Assembly: GCF_006547065.1 (NCBI RefSeq)
Contig: NZ_CP041243.1
Coordinates: 2,743,001 to 2,807,000, forward strand
Direction: 5' to 3'
Length of the DNA stretch: 64,000 bases
Origin: Brevundimonas sp. M20
Lineage (GTDB): Bacteria; Pseudomonadota; Alphaproteobacteria; Caulobacterales; Caulobacteraceae
The position numbers were made by a program, and so were the translations under genes. The notes under the pieces are model-generated. The model saw only the letters and a list, made by a program, of their open reading frames with translations. It had not been told where the DNA came from and ran no database searches. Shown piece after piece: positions 37,764 to 47,752 of this stretch. How positions within the stretch are numbered: the stretch's first letter is position 1; the number at the start of each line of letters is the position of its first letter.

Positions 37764-40700
37764 ATGAACTTCAACAACATCTCGTCCTGGTCGATCCGGA
37801 ACCCGATCCCGATCGTCCTGCTCTTTATCGTCCTGACGATCGCGGGGACGGCCAGCTACTTCAAACTGCGCACCAATAATTTTCCGGACGTCGATCTGCC
37901 GATCGTAGCGGTGACGGTCGTCCAGTCGGGCGCCGCGCCGACCGAGATGGAAACCCAGGTGACGCGGCTGGTGGAGGACTCGGTCGCGGGACTGGGGCAG
38001 GTGAAGCACATCACCTCGACCGTGAACGAGGGCGTCTCGACGACCTCGATTGAATTCCAGCTGGGTGTCGAGCTGGAGAAGGCCACCAATGACGTCCGCA
38101 ATGCGGTCTCCGGCATTCGCCAGAACCTGCCCGCCGACGTGCAGGAGCCGATCGTCCAGCGCATCGAGTTCACCGCAATTCCGTTCGCCAACTATGTGGT
38201 GCGGGCGCCGGGCATGAGCCCGGAGGAGCTGAGCTGGTTCGTCGACAACACGGTCGCCAAACGACTGCTGTCGGTTCGCGGCGTCAGTCAGGTCAGCCGC
38301 GACGGCGGCGTGACGCGGGAAATCCGCATCAAGCTGGACCCCGCCCGACTGGAGGCCGCCGGGGTGACGGCGGCCGCGGTGTCGAACCAGCTGCGCACCC
38401 AGAACATCAACCTGCCCGGCGGCCGCGGCGAACTGGCCGGCAGCGAGCAGGCCATCCGCACCGTCGGCTCGGCCAAATCCGTGGAGGAACTGCGCAACAC
38501 CCTGATCCCTGTCGGATCGCGCACCGTGCGGCTGAGCGAGCTGGGCGAGGTGACGGACGAATGGTCCGAGCAGAGGGGCCGCGCCCGCTTCAACGGGCAG
38601 GAAGTCGTCGGCTTCGGCATCTCGCGCGCCATCGGCTCGTCCGAGGTGGGCGTCTACAACGCGACAAAAGACGCCATCGAGGCCCTGGACGCTGAACGCG
38701 ACGACGTCACCATGGAAGAGGTGGCCAACACCACCCAGGACGTCATCAACAATTTCCATGCCTCGGTCGAAGCCCTGGTTCTGGGCGCCCTGCTGGCTGT
38801 CGCGGTGGTGTTCGTCTTCCTGCGGGACTGGCGCGCGACCCTGATCGCCGCCGTGGCCATGCCGCTGAGCCTGATCCCGACCTTCTGGGTGATGGACCTG
38901 ATGGGGCAATCGCTGAACGTGGTGTCGCTGCTGGCCCTGTCGCTGACCGTCGGCATCCTTGTCGACGACGCGATCGTGGAGATCGAGAACATCGTCCGGC
39001 ACATCCGGGACGGGAAGGCGCCCTATCCGGCGGCCATCGAGGCGGCGGACGAAATCGGCCTGGCCGTCATGGCCACCACGGCGACGCTGGTGGCGGTGTT
39101 CGCGCCGACCGGCTTCATGCCGGGCATCGTCGGCCAGTTCTTCGTCAGCTTCGCCATCGCCGCCTGCGTGAGCGTGCTGTTCTCCCTGCTGGTGGCGCGA
39201 ACCCTGACCCCCCTGATGGGCGCCTATTTGCTGAAGCGCGATCAGGGCAAGGAGCACAAGGATCCGGCCTGGATGGGCGCGTATCTGCGGGCTCTGGAGT
39301 GGTGCCTGGGCGACCGCGGCAAGACGGTCGCGGGCGAGGCTCCGGCGACGGAGCAACCGGTCCGGCGCAAGCCGCCGTTCCTGAAGCGGGTCCGCGCCCG
39401 CTTCTGCGATCACCGGCTGTGGGTGCTGGGGATGGGGGCCGTCTTCTTTATCGGCTCGCTGGGGCTGGCCGCCCTGCTGCCGAGCGAGTTCATCCCGGTG
39501 GAGGACCAGTCACGGTCGTCGCTGACGATCCAGCTGCCGCCCGGCACGACGCTGGACGAAACCGACGCCGCCGTTCAGCGGATCAACACCGCGCTGATGA
39601 AACTGCCTGAAGTGAAGTCGGTCTATTCGTCCATCGGCTCGGCGACGGTCAGTTTCGGACCCGGCGGGGGCGGCAGCGCGGGCGAGGTTCGCAAGGCCAG
39701 CCTGACGGTCAATCTGGTCCCCCGGTCGGACCGCAGCATCAGCCAGCAGCAGTTCGAACGGAATTTCGGCCCGACCCTGCGCGCCATTCCCGGCGCCCGC
39801 AGCCAGTTCGGCGCCGCCGGCGCCGGCGGATCGGGCCTGATCGCCATCGCCCTGGTCAGCGACGATCCCGTCGCGCTGGAGCAGGCCTCGGCCAACGTCG
39901 AGCGCGGCATGCGGGACATCAAGGGCGTGGCCAACGTCATCTCGTCGTCGGCTCTGGTGCGTCCTGAAATCCTGATCACGCCCAAGGCCGATATCGCGGC
40001 CCTGCAAGGCGTCTCCACGCAGGACATCAGCCAGGTGGCGCGAGTCGCCACCCTGGGCGACGCCGACCAGCTGCTGCCCAAGTTCAATCTGGGCGACAGG
40101 CAGGTTCCGATCCGGGTGATGCTGGCCGAGGAATCGCGCACCGACCTCGCGGTTCTGGAGAATCTGAAGGTGCCGACCGCCTCGGGCGGGGTCGTGCCCC
40201 TGTCCGCCGTGGCCGACATCGGCTTCGGGGCGGGCCCCAACCAGATCGATCGTCTGGACCGTCGCCGGGTGGCCAACATCACCGCCGAGATCAGCGGCAC
40301 GACGTTCAGCGAGGCCACCAAGGCCATCGACGAGCTGCCGGCGATGAAGAACCTGCCCGCAGGCGTTGAGCAGCAACTGACCGGCGACGCCGAAAGCAAC
40401 GCCGAACTGGGCGCGGGCTTCGCCTTCGCCATCGTGACGGGCATCCTGTTGATGTACGTGGTGCTGGTGCTGCTGTTCGGCAGCTTCTTCCACCCGATCA
40501 CCATTCTGGCGGCCCTGCCGGTGTCGTTCGGCGGCGCCTTCTTCGCCCTGCTGGTCACCGGCAAGTCGATGTCCATGCCCGCCCTGATCGGCATCATCAT
40601 GCTGACCGGGATCGCGGCCAAGAACTCGATCCTGCTGGTCGACTACGCGATCATGGCGATGCGTCAGGGGATGACCAAGCGTGAGGCCCTGATCGACGCG

Positions 40701-41021
40701 GCGCACAAGCGGGCGCGGCCGATCATCATGACCACCTTCGCCATGGGTCTGGGGATGCTGCCGATCGCGGCGGCGCTGGGCGAAGGCACGGCCTTCCGCT
40801 CGCCGATGGCCATCGCGGTGATCGGCGGTCTGATCACCTCGACCGCGCTGAGCCTGCTGTTCGTACCGGTGGTGTTCAGCCTGATCGACGGGGTGAAGAC
40901 CCGGCTGGAGAAGCGCATGGACAGGATGTTCCATGCCCAGCGCGGTCATGAGCAGACCCTCGCGCCGGAGACCGGTGCGGACGCGGACGCCGGCGCGACG
41001 ACGCCGGACGACCGCTGGTGA
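37764..41021 (+). CDS. RND family efflux permease (AcrB/HAE1 type)
   Basis: A 1085-residue inner-membrane proton-driven pump with twelve predicted helices and two large periplasmic loops. The first helix begins at about 12 (IPIVLLFIVLTIAGTASYF), the proton-relay Asp pair lies in VGILVDDAIVEIENIV and the C-terminal half repeats the fold (GIIMLTGIAAKNSILLVDYA). It exports drugs, dyes or lipids; the substrate is unknown. A 10-bp hairpin lies at 41039-41070, 17 bp after the stop. Confidence 0.95.
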   Translation: MNFNNISSWSIRNPIPIVLLFIVLTIAGTASYFKLRTNNFPDVDLPIVAVTVVQSGAAPTEMETQVTRLVEDSVAGLGQVKHITSTVNEGVSTTSIEFQLGVELEKATNDVRNAVSGIRQNLPADVQEPIVQRIEFTAIPFANYVVRAPGMSPEELSWFVDNTVAKRLLSVRGVSQVSRDGGVTREIRIKLDPARLEAAGVTAAAVSNQLRTQNINLPGGRGELAGSEQAIRTVGSAKSVEELRNTLIPVGSRTVRLSELGEVTDEWSEQRGRARFNGQEVVGFGISRAIGSSEVGVYNATKDAIEALDAERDDVTMEEVANTTQDVINNFHASVEALVLGALLAVAVVFVFLRDWRATLIAAVAMPLSLIPTFWVMDLMGQSLNVVSLLALSLTVGILVDDAIVEIENIVRHIRDGKAPYPAAIEAADEIGLAVMATTATLVAVFAPTGFMPGIVGQFFVSFAIAACVSVLFSLLVARTLTPLMGAYLLKRDQGKEHKDPAWMGAYLRALEWCLGDRGKTVAGEAPATEQPVRRKPPFLKRVRARFCDHRLWVLGMGAVFFIGSLGLAALLPSEFIPVEDQSRSSLTIQLPPGTTLDETDAAVQRINTALMKLPEVKSVYSSIGSATVSFGPGGGGSAGEVRKASLTVNLVPRSDRSISQQQFERNFGPTLRAIPGARSQFGAAGAGGSGLIAIALVSDDPVALEQASANVERGMRDIKGVANVISSSALVRPEILITPKADIAALQGVSTQDISQVARVATLGDADQLLPKFNLGDRQVPIRVMLAEESRTDLAVLENLKVPTASGGVVPLSAVADIGFGAGPNQIDRLDRRRVANITAEISGTTFSEATKAIDELPAMKNLPAGVEQQLTGDAESNAELGAGFAFAIVTGILLMYVVLVLLFGSFFHPITILAALPVSFGGAFFALLVTGKSMSMPALIGIIMLTGIAAKNSILLVDYAIMAMRQGMTKREALIDAAHKRARPIIMTTFAMGLGMLPIAAALGEGTAFRSPMAIAVIGGLITSTALSLLFVPVVFSLIDGVKTRLEKRMDRMFHAQRGHEQTLAPETGADADAGATTPDDRW

Positions 41022-41038
41022 TCAGACGACGATGATGC

Positions 41039-41070
41039 GCGACGGCGGCGGGTAGCACCACCGCCGTCGC
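41039..41070 (+). terminator. hairpin after the RND operon
   Basis: GCGACGGCGG (41039-41048) pairs with CCGCCGTCGC (41061-41070) around a 12-base loop, 17 bp after the pump stop. No T-run follows, so it could stabilise the 3' end or work with Rho. Confidence 0.45.
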
Positions 41071-41310
41071 GGTCAGCCGTGCGCCGAATGCGAACGGCGC
41101 GTCTGATGGACGAGATAATCGCCATACTCGCCTCTCGCTTCGAATACGGCCGGCGAGACGCCGTCGGGGTGGAGCTCGAGCGCAAGCGCCGTCAGCCGCC
41201 CTGCCCGAACGTCCCATGCCGGACCGGCGCCCATCGAACGATAAGCGCGCCGACGCCCGCGCGCCGCCCTCCCGCGGTTCGCGCCAGCTGACCCGCCCCC
41301 TTTCAGGCCC

Positions 41311-41345
41311 CAAAACAAAACCGGCCGGGGTCGCCCCCGGCCGGT
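41311..41345 (-). terminator. terminator of the TonB-dependent receptor gene
   Basis: On the minus strand AACCGGCCGGGG pairs with CCCCGGCCGGTT around a four-base loop, followed directly by TTGTTTT. It lies 26 bp after the receptor stop codon, a textbook intrinsic terminator. Confidence 0.88.
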
Positions 41346-41371
41346 TCCACGTTTCGCCGATGGCGAGGCGT

Positions 41372-44002
41372 TTAGTACTTCGCGCGCAGGGTGATGCCGT
41401 AGGTGCGCGGCTGGCCCAGGAAGGCGTTGTAGGTCTGGGTGTCCAGGTTGCCGTTGTAGTAGGTGCCCGGGTGGGTGCCGCCCGACTGCAGGGTCGACTG
41501 GAAGGCGGTGCCTTGCAGCGGACCGTTGTAGGCGACCTGCACATACTCTTCGTCGGTCAGGTTCTGGGCCCAGATGTCGACGGTCCAGCGCTCGTCCTCG
41601 GTGCCGATCGAGATACGGCCGTTGACGGTCGTGAACGCGTCCTGCGCCTTGTAGGGCAGGAGGTCCGAACCGGTGTTGTAGTCGCTCATGTACTTGGCGG
41701 CGAGGCTGAAGCCGACGCGACCGCCGTTGCCGATGCTGCGCTCATAGTTGATCGAGGCCGAGGCCGACCATTCCGGAGCGAACGAGGCGCGCGAACCCGG
41801 CAGCAGCGAGAGCTGCGGGAAGTTGCCCGGGTTCGTCAGGTCCGCGGCGGTGAAGTTGCCGTACTCGGTGTTCGTGTAGGTCAGGCCGCCGCCCAGGCTC
41901 AGGCCGTCGATGGGGGTGAACCACAGGAAGTCGGCGTCCACACCGCGCGAGGTCAGCTCGGGGATCGATTCCACCACGAAGGCGGTGCCGAGGAAGGTGT
42001 TGAGCTGGAAGTCGGTGAAGGTCTGGTCGAAGTAGGTCGCGTTCAGCAGAACGGTCCGGTTCAGCAGGGTCATCTTCACGCCCGCTTCGTAGCTGTCCAC
42101 GACTTCCGACGGGAACAGCAGCGAGGCGACCGGGGTGACGCCCGTCTGCACGCGGTCCAGGTTGTAGCCGAAGCTCTTGTAGCCGCGGGCATACGACGCA
42201 TACGTCATGATGGAGTCGTTGATGCGGTAGGCGGCCTTGATGGTGCCGCTCAGCTCGCCGTCATCGAAGCTCTCGGAGATGTTGCGGTTGTTGAAGGCGG
42301 CGTTGGCCCAGGGCAGGCAGGCGTTGCCGATGATGGTCGGCGCGGCCGCGGCGCCCAGGGCGCCGGCGATAGCGCCGGCGTTGGCGGCGAAGGCGGCGCA
42401 GGTGGCGCCGTTGCCGTTCACGTTGCGCTGGCGGGCGTCCAGGCTCTTGTCGTCGATGGTGTAACGCAGACCCAGGGTCAGGTCGAACTTGTCGGTGACG
42501 TGCCAGGTGTTGTTGGTGAAGATGGCGTAGGAGGTCGACTCCTGCTCGTAGAAGTCCTCAACGCCCTGACCGACGGTGAAGCCCGGACCCGTGGCCGGAA
42601 CCAGACCGTACAGGCAGCCGCCGAGACCCGCGGCGGTCTGACCCGTCGCGGTGAAGCAGCCGACGCGGCCCGGGTTGATCGGGATCGGTCCCGGAGGCGT
42701 CGGCGAGCCGGCGGTGGCGGCGTTCAGCTGGGCGGTCAGCAGCAGCGACAGGAACGGACCATAGTCGGCGCCGAAGTAGTAGCTGTCGGCGCGGCCGATG
42801 CGCTCACGCGTGGCGAAGACGCCGACCAGCCAGTCGATACGCTCGTTCGAACCGGCCAGACGCAGTTCCTGGGTCAGGTTATCGACCGAGTAGCCGTAGT
42901 CGCCGTCCTGTTCGCGATACAGGATGTCGGCGCCGGTATAGTCGATGTCCATACCGATTTCGCCGTTCCAGTCGCGCCACGACGTGATCGACGTCAGGGT
43001 CGCGCCGCCGAACAGGCCCGGCATGTCGATGTTCGCCTCGACCGAGACGCCCATGTCATGGATGTCCTGCCCCGTGCCGCGGTTCGAGAAGGCCTGGCGC
43101 GAGAAGGGCAGCGGGCCGAAGCCGGCGGCCGGCGGACGCTGGCCGGTGCCGGTCGAGAGGGCGTCGACGAACGGATAGGTCGGGCCGGTGCGGATCTGGA
43201 CGCCGGCGCAGCAGTATTCGTCGCGCGAGGTATAGTCGGCGATGACGCGGATCGAGGTGTTGTCGTTCGGCAGCCACAGCAGTTGGCCGCGGGTGGTGAA
43301 GAAGTCCTGGTTGGCGTCGTCCGTCTGGGTGCGCGGGCCGTCGCCGGTGTCCACGTCATAGAAGCCGTCGCGGACGCGGCGGCCGGCGTACAGGCGGAAG
43401 GCCAGCTGGTCGGTGATCGGACCGGTGACCGAACCCGACACGCCCATGGCGCCGTAGTTGCCGGCGGTCGCCTCGCCCGAGAAGCCCGGGGTGAACGACG
43501 GGGCTTCGGTCAGGATGTTGATGACGCCCGCCGAGGTGTTCTTGCCGAACAGGGTCCCTTGCGGGCCCTTCAGCACCTCGATGCGGCTCATTTCGCCCAG
43601 ATCACCGAAGCCGACCGAGTTGCGCGAGCGATAGACGCCGTCGATCACGACGCCGACCGAGCTTTCCAGACCGGGGTTGTCGCCGACGGTGCCGACGCCG
43701 CGGATGCGGGCGGTGGTCGAGGCTTCCGACTGGGTCGAGGTGACGGTCATGCCCGGGGTCAGGATCTGAAGATCCTTGATGTCGCGAACGCCCGCGTTCT
43801 CCAGCGCCTCGGCCGGCAGGCTGGTGACCACGATCGGCACGTCCTGCAGGTTCTGTTCACGCTTCTGGGCGGTGACGATGATGTCGTCGATGGTGGTCGG
43901 ACCGTCCTGGTCCTGCGCGGAAGCGACACCGGCGAAGCCGAAGGCGCAGGCGCCGACGACGGCGGCCGAAACGGTGGTCCGAAGAATATTGGTGAGGCGC
44001 AT
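41372..44002 (-). CDS. TonB-dependent outer-membrane receptor
   Basis: An 876-residue receptor with signal peptide (VSAAVVGACAFGFAGVASA), a TonB-box-like IDDIIVTAQKREQNLQDVP, a plug domain (about 60-170, with GVVIDGVYRSRNSVGFGDL) and a 22-strand barrel ending in YGITLRAKY. The terminal aromatic residue is typical of barrels. Such receptors import siderophores, oligosaccharides or vitamins; the substrate is unknown. GGGAG precedes the ATG at 44002; a GTG at 44008 is also possible. The repeated short Ala-rich loop (AAFAANAGAIAGALGAAAAP) in one extracellular loop is unusual. Confidence 0.95.
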   Translation of the reverse strand: MRLTNILRTTVSAAVVGACAFGFAGVASAQDQDGPTTIDDIIVTAQKREQNLQDVPIVVTSLPAEALENAGVRDIKDLQILTPGMTVTSTQSEASTTARIRGVGTVGDNPGLESSVGVVIDGVYRSRNSVGFGDLGEMSRIEVLKGPQGTLFGKNTSAGVINILTEAPSFTPGFSGEATAGNYGAMGVSGSVTGPITDQLAFRLYAGRRVRDGFYDVDTGDGPRTQTDDANQDFFTTRGQLLWLPNDNTSIRVIADYTSRDEYCCAGVQIRTGPTYPFVDALSTGTGQRPPAAGFGPLPFSRQAFSNRGTGQDIHDMGVSVEANIDMPGLFGGATLTSITSWRDWNGEIGMDIDYTGADILYREQDGDYGYSVDNLTQELRLAGSNERIDWLVGVFATRERIGRADSYYFGADYGPFLSLLLTAQLNAATAGSPTPPGPIPINPGRVGCFTATGQTAAGLGGCLYGLVPATGPGFTVGQGVEDFYEQESTSYAIFTNNTWHVTDKFDLTLGLRYTIDDKSLDARQRNVNGNGATCAAFAANAGAIAGALGAAAAPTIIGNACLPWANAAFNNRNISESFDDGELSGTIKAAYRINDSIMTYASYARGYKSFGYNLDRVQTGVTPVASLLFPSEVVDSYEAGVKMTLLNRTVLLNATYFDQTFTDFQLNTFLGTAFVVESIPELTSRGVDADFLWFTPIDGLSLGGGLTYTNTEYGNFTAADLTNPGNFPQLSLLPGSRASFAPEWSASASINYERSIGNGGRVGFSLAAKYMSDYNTGSDLLPYKAQDAFTTVNGRISIGTEDERWTVDIWAQNLTDEEYVQVAYNGPLQGTAFQSTLQSGGTHPGTYYNGNLDTQTYNAFLGQPRTYGITLRAKY

Positions 44003-44233
44003 GCCCACTCCCCGACTGAGGCCGGGCCCGTGCTTCAGACGGTAGCCACGGCGTTTCCTGATCCCATGGGCCGCGTTCTTGACGTGGAACGCGATACTCC
44101 AGTTGTGTTTGGGTAACTCAGGCGGGACTCACCGACAAGGAGCGCCGTTTCCCGACATCGCATTTCGTTGGTGCGCGAAGCCTAACTGTGACGCAAAAGC
44201 GACAAAAAGCGATGACGCAAGGTCAATATTCGC

Positions 44234-45448
44234 TCAACTTGCCCCAGTATCTGCGTCCGGCTCGACCAATTTTTTGCGCCGTCCGGCCGCAATCCCAAGA
44301 ACCGTTGCGCCGGTTATCGCTGATAACATAGAGCCGGCGAGCACGCCCAGCTTGACCTCGACCTGCTCGACCGAGTCGACGGCGCCGGGGAAGGCCAGAA
44401 TCCCGATGAAGAGACTCATGGTGAAGCCGACGCCGCACAGCAGGCTGACCCCGTAAAGCTCCAGCCAGGTCGCGCCGGACGGCCGCCGGCCGATACCCGT
44501 GAAGGTCGCGATCGCCGCCGCCGCCATCACGCCGATCTGCTTGCCGATGAACAGCCCCAACGCGATGCCGATGACCAGCGGCGCGAAGGCCTGTTCAAGG
44601 GACAGACCGGCGAAGCTGACCCCCGCCTTGGCGAAGGCGAAAAGGGGCAGGATGACGTAGGCGACATAGGGGTGCAGGTCGTGCATCGCCTCCTGCAGGG
44701 GGCTCTGTCCGTCGGAGCGACGATCCTGCACCGGCACGATGGCGGCGAAGGCCACGGCGGTGAGCGAGGTCGACAACCCCGCCTGCACGGTCAGATACCA
44801 GACCAGCCCGAAGCCCAGCACCCAGAAGGGCGCCGGTATCTTCTTCCAGCGCGCGACCAGCGCCCCGACCACCAGCAGACCGGCGATCCAGAGCAGGGGG
44901 CCCATCTGCACGCCGCTGGAGAACAGGATCGCGATCAGGGCGATGGCGCCCAGGTCATCGACGATGGCCAGCGTCAGCAGGAAGACGCGCAGGGAGGACG
45001 GCAGGTTGCGCGCCACCATCGCGAAGATCGCCAGGGCGAAGGCGATGTCGGTCGCCAGCGGGATCGGCCACCCCGCATGCGGTCCGGAAAAGGCCGTGGA
45101 GAAGAACAGATAGACCAGTGCGGGCGCGACCATGCCGCCGATCGCGGCCAGCACCGGCGTGGCCAGCTTGCGCGGATCGCTGAGCTCGCCGCGCAGGATT
45201 TCGTATTTGATCTCCAGCCCCACCACGAGGAAGAAGATCGCCATCAGGCCTTCCTTGATCCACTCGGAGACCGTCAGCTCCAGCAGGACAGGGCCGAGCT
45301 GGACCACATGCTCGCTCTTCAGCCAGCCGAAATAGTCCTTTGACCAGGGCGAGTTCGCGACGATCAAGGCCGCCAGCGCCGCGAAGCCGAGCACCGTGCC
45401 GGAGCCGGCCTCCGTCTTGAGGAAATCGAGCGTGAGTTTGCGCGCCAT
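44234..45448 (-). CDS. nhaA: Na+/H+ antiporter NhaA
   Basis: A 404-residue antiporter with about twelve helices. The ion-binding Asp pair lies in LAIVDDLGAIALIAILF and the helix IV region is PLATDIAFALAIFAMV. It exchanges sodium for protons at alkaline pH. The C-terminal tail (RRKKLVEPDADTGAS) is cytoplasmic. It stands alone on the minus strand. Confidence 0.96.
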   Translation of the reverse strand: MARKLTLDFLKTEAGSGTVLGFAALAALIVANSPWSKDYFGWLKSEHVVQLGPVLLELTVSEWIKEGLMAIFFLVVGLEIKYEILRGELSDPRKLATPVLAAIGGMVAPALVYLFFSTAFSGPHAGWPIPLATDIAFALAIFAMVARNLPSSLRVFLLTLAIVDDLGAIALIAILFSSGVQMGPLLWIAGLLVVGALVARWKKIPAPFWVLGFGLVWYLTVQAGLSTSLTAVAFAAIVPVQDRRSDGQSPLQEAMHDLHPYVAYVILPLFAFAKAGVSFAGLSLEQAFAPLVIGIALGLFIGKQIGVMAAAAIATFTGIGRRPSGATWLELYGVSLLCGVGFTMSLFIGILAFPGAVDSVEQVEVKLGVLAGSMLSAITGATVLGIAAGRRKKLVEPDADTGAS

Positions 45449-45656
45449 GAGGCCTCCGAACCAGAAGGGGTTTTCATGGCGTCAGGTTATCGACGGACGC
45501 CGGACCGGATTCGCCGCAGGGCGATCAGCCATGGGCGCCGGCCTGGCCGTATCCGCGCGCGGACCGACCTGATGTCTGCCTCTACAATACGGCCGGGGCC
45601 GGGAGGTTCAAGGCGAAACGGTTGCGAAAGTCGGCTTCAGGCCGCATCTGGCGGCC

Positions 45657-47108
45657 ATGCCCGTCTCTCCCGACTACCGCCCCGAGCCCCGTTTCGCTGA
45701 TCTGGGAGACGAGTACGGCGACACCGTCGGCGCCGCCGACTTTCCGCAGGCGATCCTGCGGTTCCGCAACGACCGGGCGGCGGCGACGGTCGGGCTGGAG
45801 ACGCTGACAGACGAGGAATGGACCGCGCACTTCGGCCGGTTCACGCCCCTGCCGGGCCAGCCCGCTCCGATCGCCATGCGCTATCACGGACACCAGTTCC
45901 GCACCTACAATCCCGACCTCGGCGACGGGCGCGGGTTTCTGGCGGCGCAGCTGAGGGAGACGTCCGACGCTCAGGCCGTGAACGACCGCATCGCGAGCGA
46001 CAGCGCTCCGCGAGGCAGACTTCTGGACCTGGGCTCCAAGGGCTCGGGCCGGACGCCGTGGTCACGCACCGCCGACGGACGACTGACCCTGAAGGGCGGG
46101 GTGCGCGAGGTGCTGGCGGCGGAGATGCTGGAGTTGCAGGGCGTACCCACCAGCCGGGCGTTCAGCCTGATCGAGACCGGCGAGGAACTGGAACGGGGCG
46201 ACGAACCCTCCCCCACCCGTTCAGCGGTGATGGTGCGGCTGTCGCACAGCCACATCCGCTTCGGCACCTTCCAGCGCGCGGCCTATTTCGGGCGGGCGGA
46301 CATGATCGAGGCGTTGGTCGAGCATGCGCGCTCTCTCTACCACCCCGAGGTGGCGCGGGGCGATGTTCCCGGCTTCCTGCGCGCCGTGGTCGACGCCTCG
46401 GCCCGGCTGACGGCGCGTTGGGTGGCGGCGGGCTTCGTCCACGGCGTGCTGAATACCGACAATCTGAACGTCACCGGCGAAAGCTTCGACTACGGTCCCT
46501 GGCGCTTCCTGCCTTATTACGAGCCCGGCTTCACCGCGGCCTATTTCGACCAGACCGGCCTGTATGCGTTCGCGCGGCAGCCGGAGGCGGTGTTCTGGGC
46601 TCTGACCCAACTGGGCGGCGCGCTGAAACTGGCGACCGACGCCGAGCCGCTGACCGAAGCGCTCAACAGTTTCGGCCCGGCCTATATCCGCGAACTGCGC
46701 GCGGCCTTCCTGAACCGGCTGGGCGTAAAGAGCCTCGGCGAGGCGGCGGACCAACGCCTGCTGGACACCACCCTGGCCCTGCTGCGCGAAACCGGCGAAG
46801 CGGCGCGTTGGGAGCCCCTGTTCCACGACTGGTTCGGCGGCTTCGCCTCCTCGGCCCGGGCGCTGGCCGGACCGCGCGCGAAGCTGTGGCAGGGCAAGGC
46901 CTTCGACAATTTCCGCTACGCCCTGTTCGAACATGAGCCGGACCGGCCCGAGCGGCTGGAGAGCCCGGTCTTCGCCCGGCCGGAGCCGGAGGAGATGCTG
47001 ATAGACGAGGTCGAGACCATATGGGCCGCCATCGCAGAAGGCGACGACTGGACGCCCTTCCACGACAAGGTCGGCCGCGTCCGGCGCGCGGGCGCCGCCC
47101 GCCTCTGA
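45657..47108 (+). CDS. selO: protein adenylyltransferase SelO (YdiU)
   Basis: A 483-residue pseudokinase-fold AMPylase. It opens with DYRPEPRFADLGDEYG and has RYHGHQFRTYNPDLGDGRG, LLDLGSKGSGRTPWSR, LKGGVREVLAAEMLELQGV, VLNTDNLNVTGESFDYGP and FARQPEAVFWALTQLG. SelO transfers AMP to redox proteins during oxidative stress. Family length is usually about 480-490, so it is complete. The selenocysteine-position C-terminal cysteine of some homologues is absent here; the protein ends GAARL. Confidence 0.94.
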   Translation: MPVSPDYRPEPRFADLGDEYGDTVGAADFPQAILRFRNDRAAATVGLETLTDEEWTAHFGRFTPLPGQPAPIAMRYHGHQFRTYNPDLGDGRGFLAAQLRETSDAQAVNDRIASDSAPRGRLLDLGSKGSGRTPWSRTADGRLTLKGGVREVLAAEMLELQGVPTSRAFSLIETGEELERGDEPSPTRSAVMVRLSHSHIRFGTFQRAAYFGRADMIEALVEHARSLYHPEVARGDVPGFLRAVVDASARLTARWVAAGFVHGVLNTDNLNVTGESFDYGPWRFLPYYEPGFTAAYFDQTGLYAFARQPEAVFWALTQLGGALKLATDAEPLTEALNSFGPAYIRELRAAFLNRLGVKSLGEAADQRLLDTTLALLRETGEAARWEPLFHDWFGGFASSARALAGPRAKLWQGKAFDNFRYALFEHEPDRPERLESPVFARPEPEEMLIDEVETIWAAIAEGDDWTPFHDKVGRVRRAGAARL

Positions 47109-47154
47109 AGGATCATTACGAAGGTTTCATCTCGAAAAACGATAATCTTCTTGA

Positions 47155-47186
47155 TCGATAATCGATGCGCAAATATCGATTATCGA
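47155..47186. promoter_or_regulatory. inverted-repeat operator upstream of the DUF2975-XRE operon
   Basis: TCGATAATCGA (47155-47165) and its exact reverse complement TCGATTATCGA (47176-47186) are separated by 10 bp. A partial third copy, CGATAAT, lies at about 47140. The site lies 36 bp before the DUF2975 start, where it would cover the promoter. Centre-to-centre spacing of two helical turns fits dimeric binding by the small XRE protein encoded second in the operon. Confidence 0.8.
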
Positions 47187-47221
47187 CATGGGGCCGCACG
47201 GGGCGGCCGGGAGATTTTCAA

Positions 47222-47743
47222 ATGAGACTGATCGGCAAGCGATCCGTAGCCAGTCTGGTGCGATGGGTGCTGGGCTTCGTGAATGTGTTCGTGACCATCG
47301 GGGTCGTCGCCACAGGCCTGTTGCTGCTGACCTCACTGGTCATCCCCGACTTCGCGGCGGGCCTGTTCGACGGATTGGCGCAGCGGCCCGACAACAGCGG
47401 CCGGGCGCTGTTCATGGGCGAACGGGTGACCCTGCTGGCGGCCTTCCTGGCGACCGCGAGCACCTGGTGGATCCTGAACCGGCTGCGCCGCATCTTCCTG
47501 TCGGTGAATCGCGGCGATGCCTTCGAACTCGCCAACGTCGGCCGACTCCAGGCGATGGGACTGGGCCTGATCGGGGTGCAGGTCAGCGCGATGATCCTGG
47601 CGTTCAGCACGCCCCGGGACGTCATCGCGACCGATTTTGAACTCGATCTGGGCGCCTGGCTGGGCATCCTGATCGTCTTCATGCTGGCGGAGGTGTTCCG
47701 GCAGGGCTCGTCGATGCGCGACGACCAGCAGATGACGGTCTGA
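47222..47743 (+). CDS. DUF2975 membrane protein
   Basis: A 173-residue protein with four predicted helices: about 18-40 (FVNVFVTIGVVATGLLLLTSL), about 70-90, about 120-140 and about 150-170. It shows the DUF2975 pattern, with FLSVNRGDAFELANVGRLQAMG between helices 2 and 3. Function is unknown. DUF2975 genes nearly always precede a small XRE regulator, as here (9 bp gap). The ATG at 47222 has GGGAGA upstream. Confidence 0.85.
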   Translation: MRLIGKRSVASLVRWVLGFVNVFVTIGVVATGLLLLTSLVIPDFAAGLFDGLAQRPDNSGRALFMGERVTLLAAFLATASTWWILNRLRRIFLSVNRGDAFELANVGRLQAMGLGLIGVQVSAMILAFSTPRDVIATDFELDLGAWLGILIVFMLAEVFRQGSSMRDDQQMTV

Positions 47744-47752
47744 GGAATCGCC

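Larger units (their letters stand above)
41022..41371. other. 350-bp spacer between the convergent RND pump and TonB-dependent receptor
   Basis: The spacer holds the hairpin after the pump and the receptor terminator. Between them, small open frames exist on both strands (for example minus 41073-41318 with PDGVSPAVFEARGEYGDYLV). They lack a ribosome site, and the minus-strand one begins inside the receptor terminator, so I do not call them genes. Confidence 0.5.

Noticed and set aside
41073..41318. A small minus-strand open frame after the TonB-dependent receptor.
   Set aside because: It begins inside the receptor terminator, has no ribosome site and no known domain. A real gene is not excluded but is unsupported.
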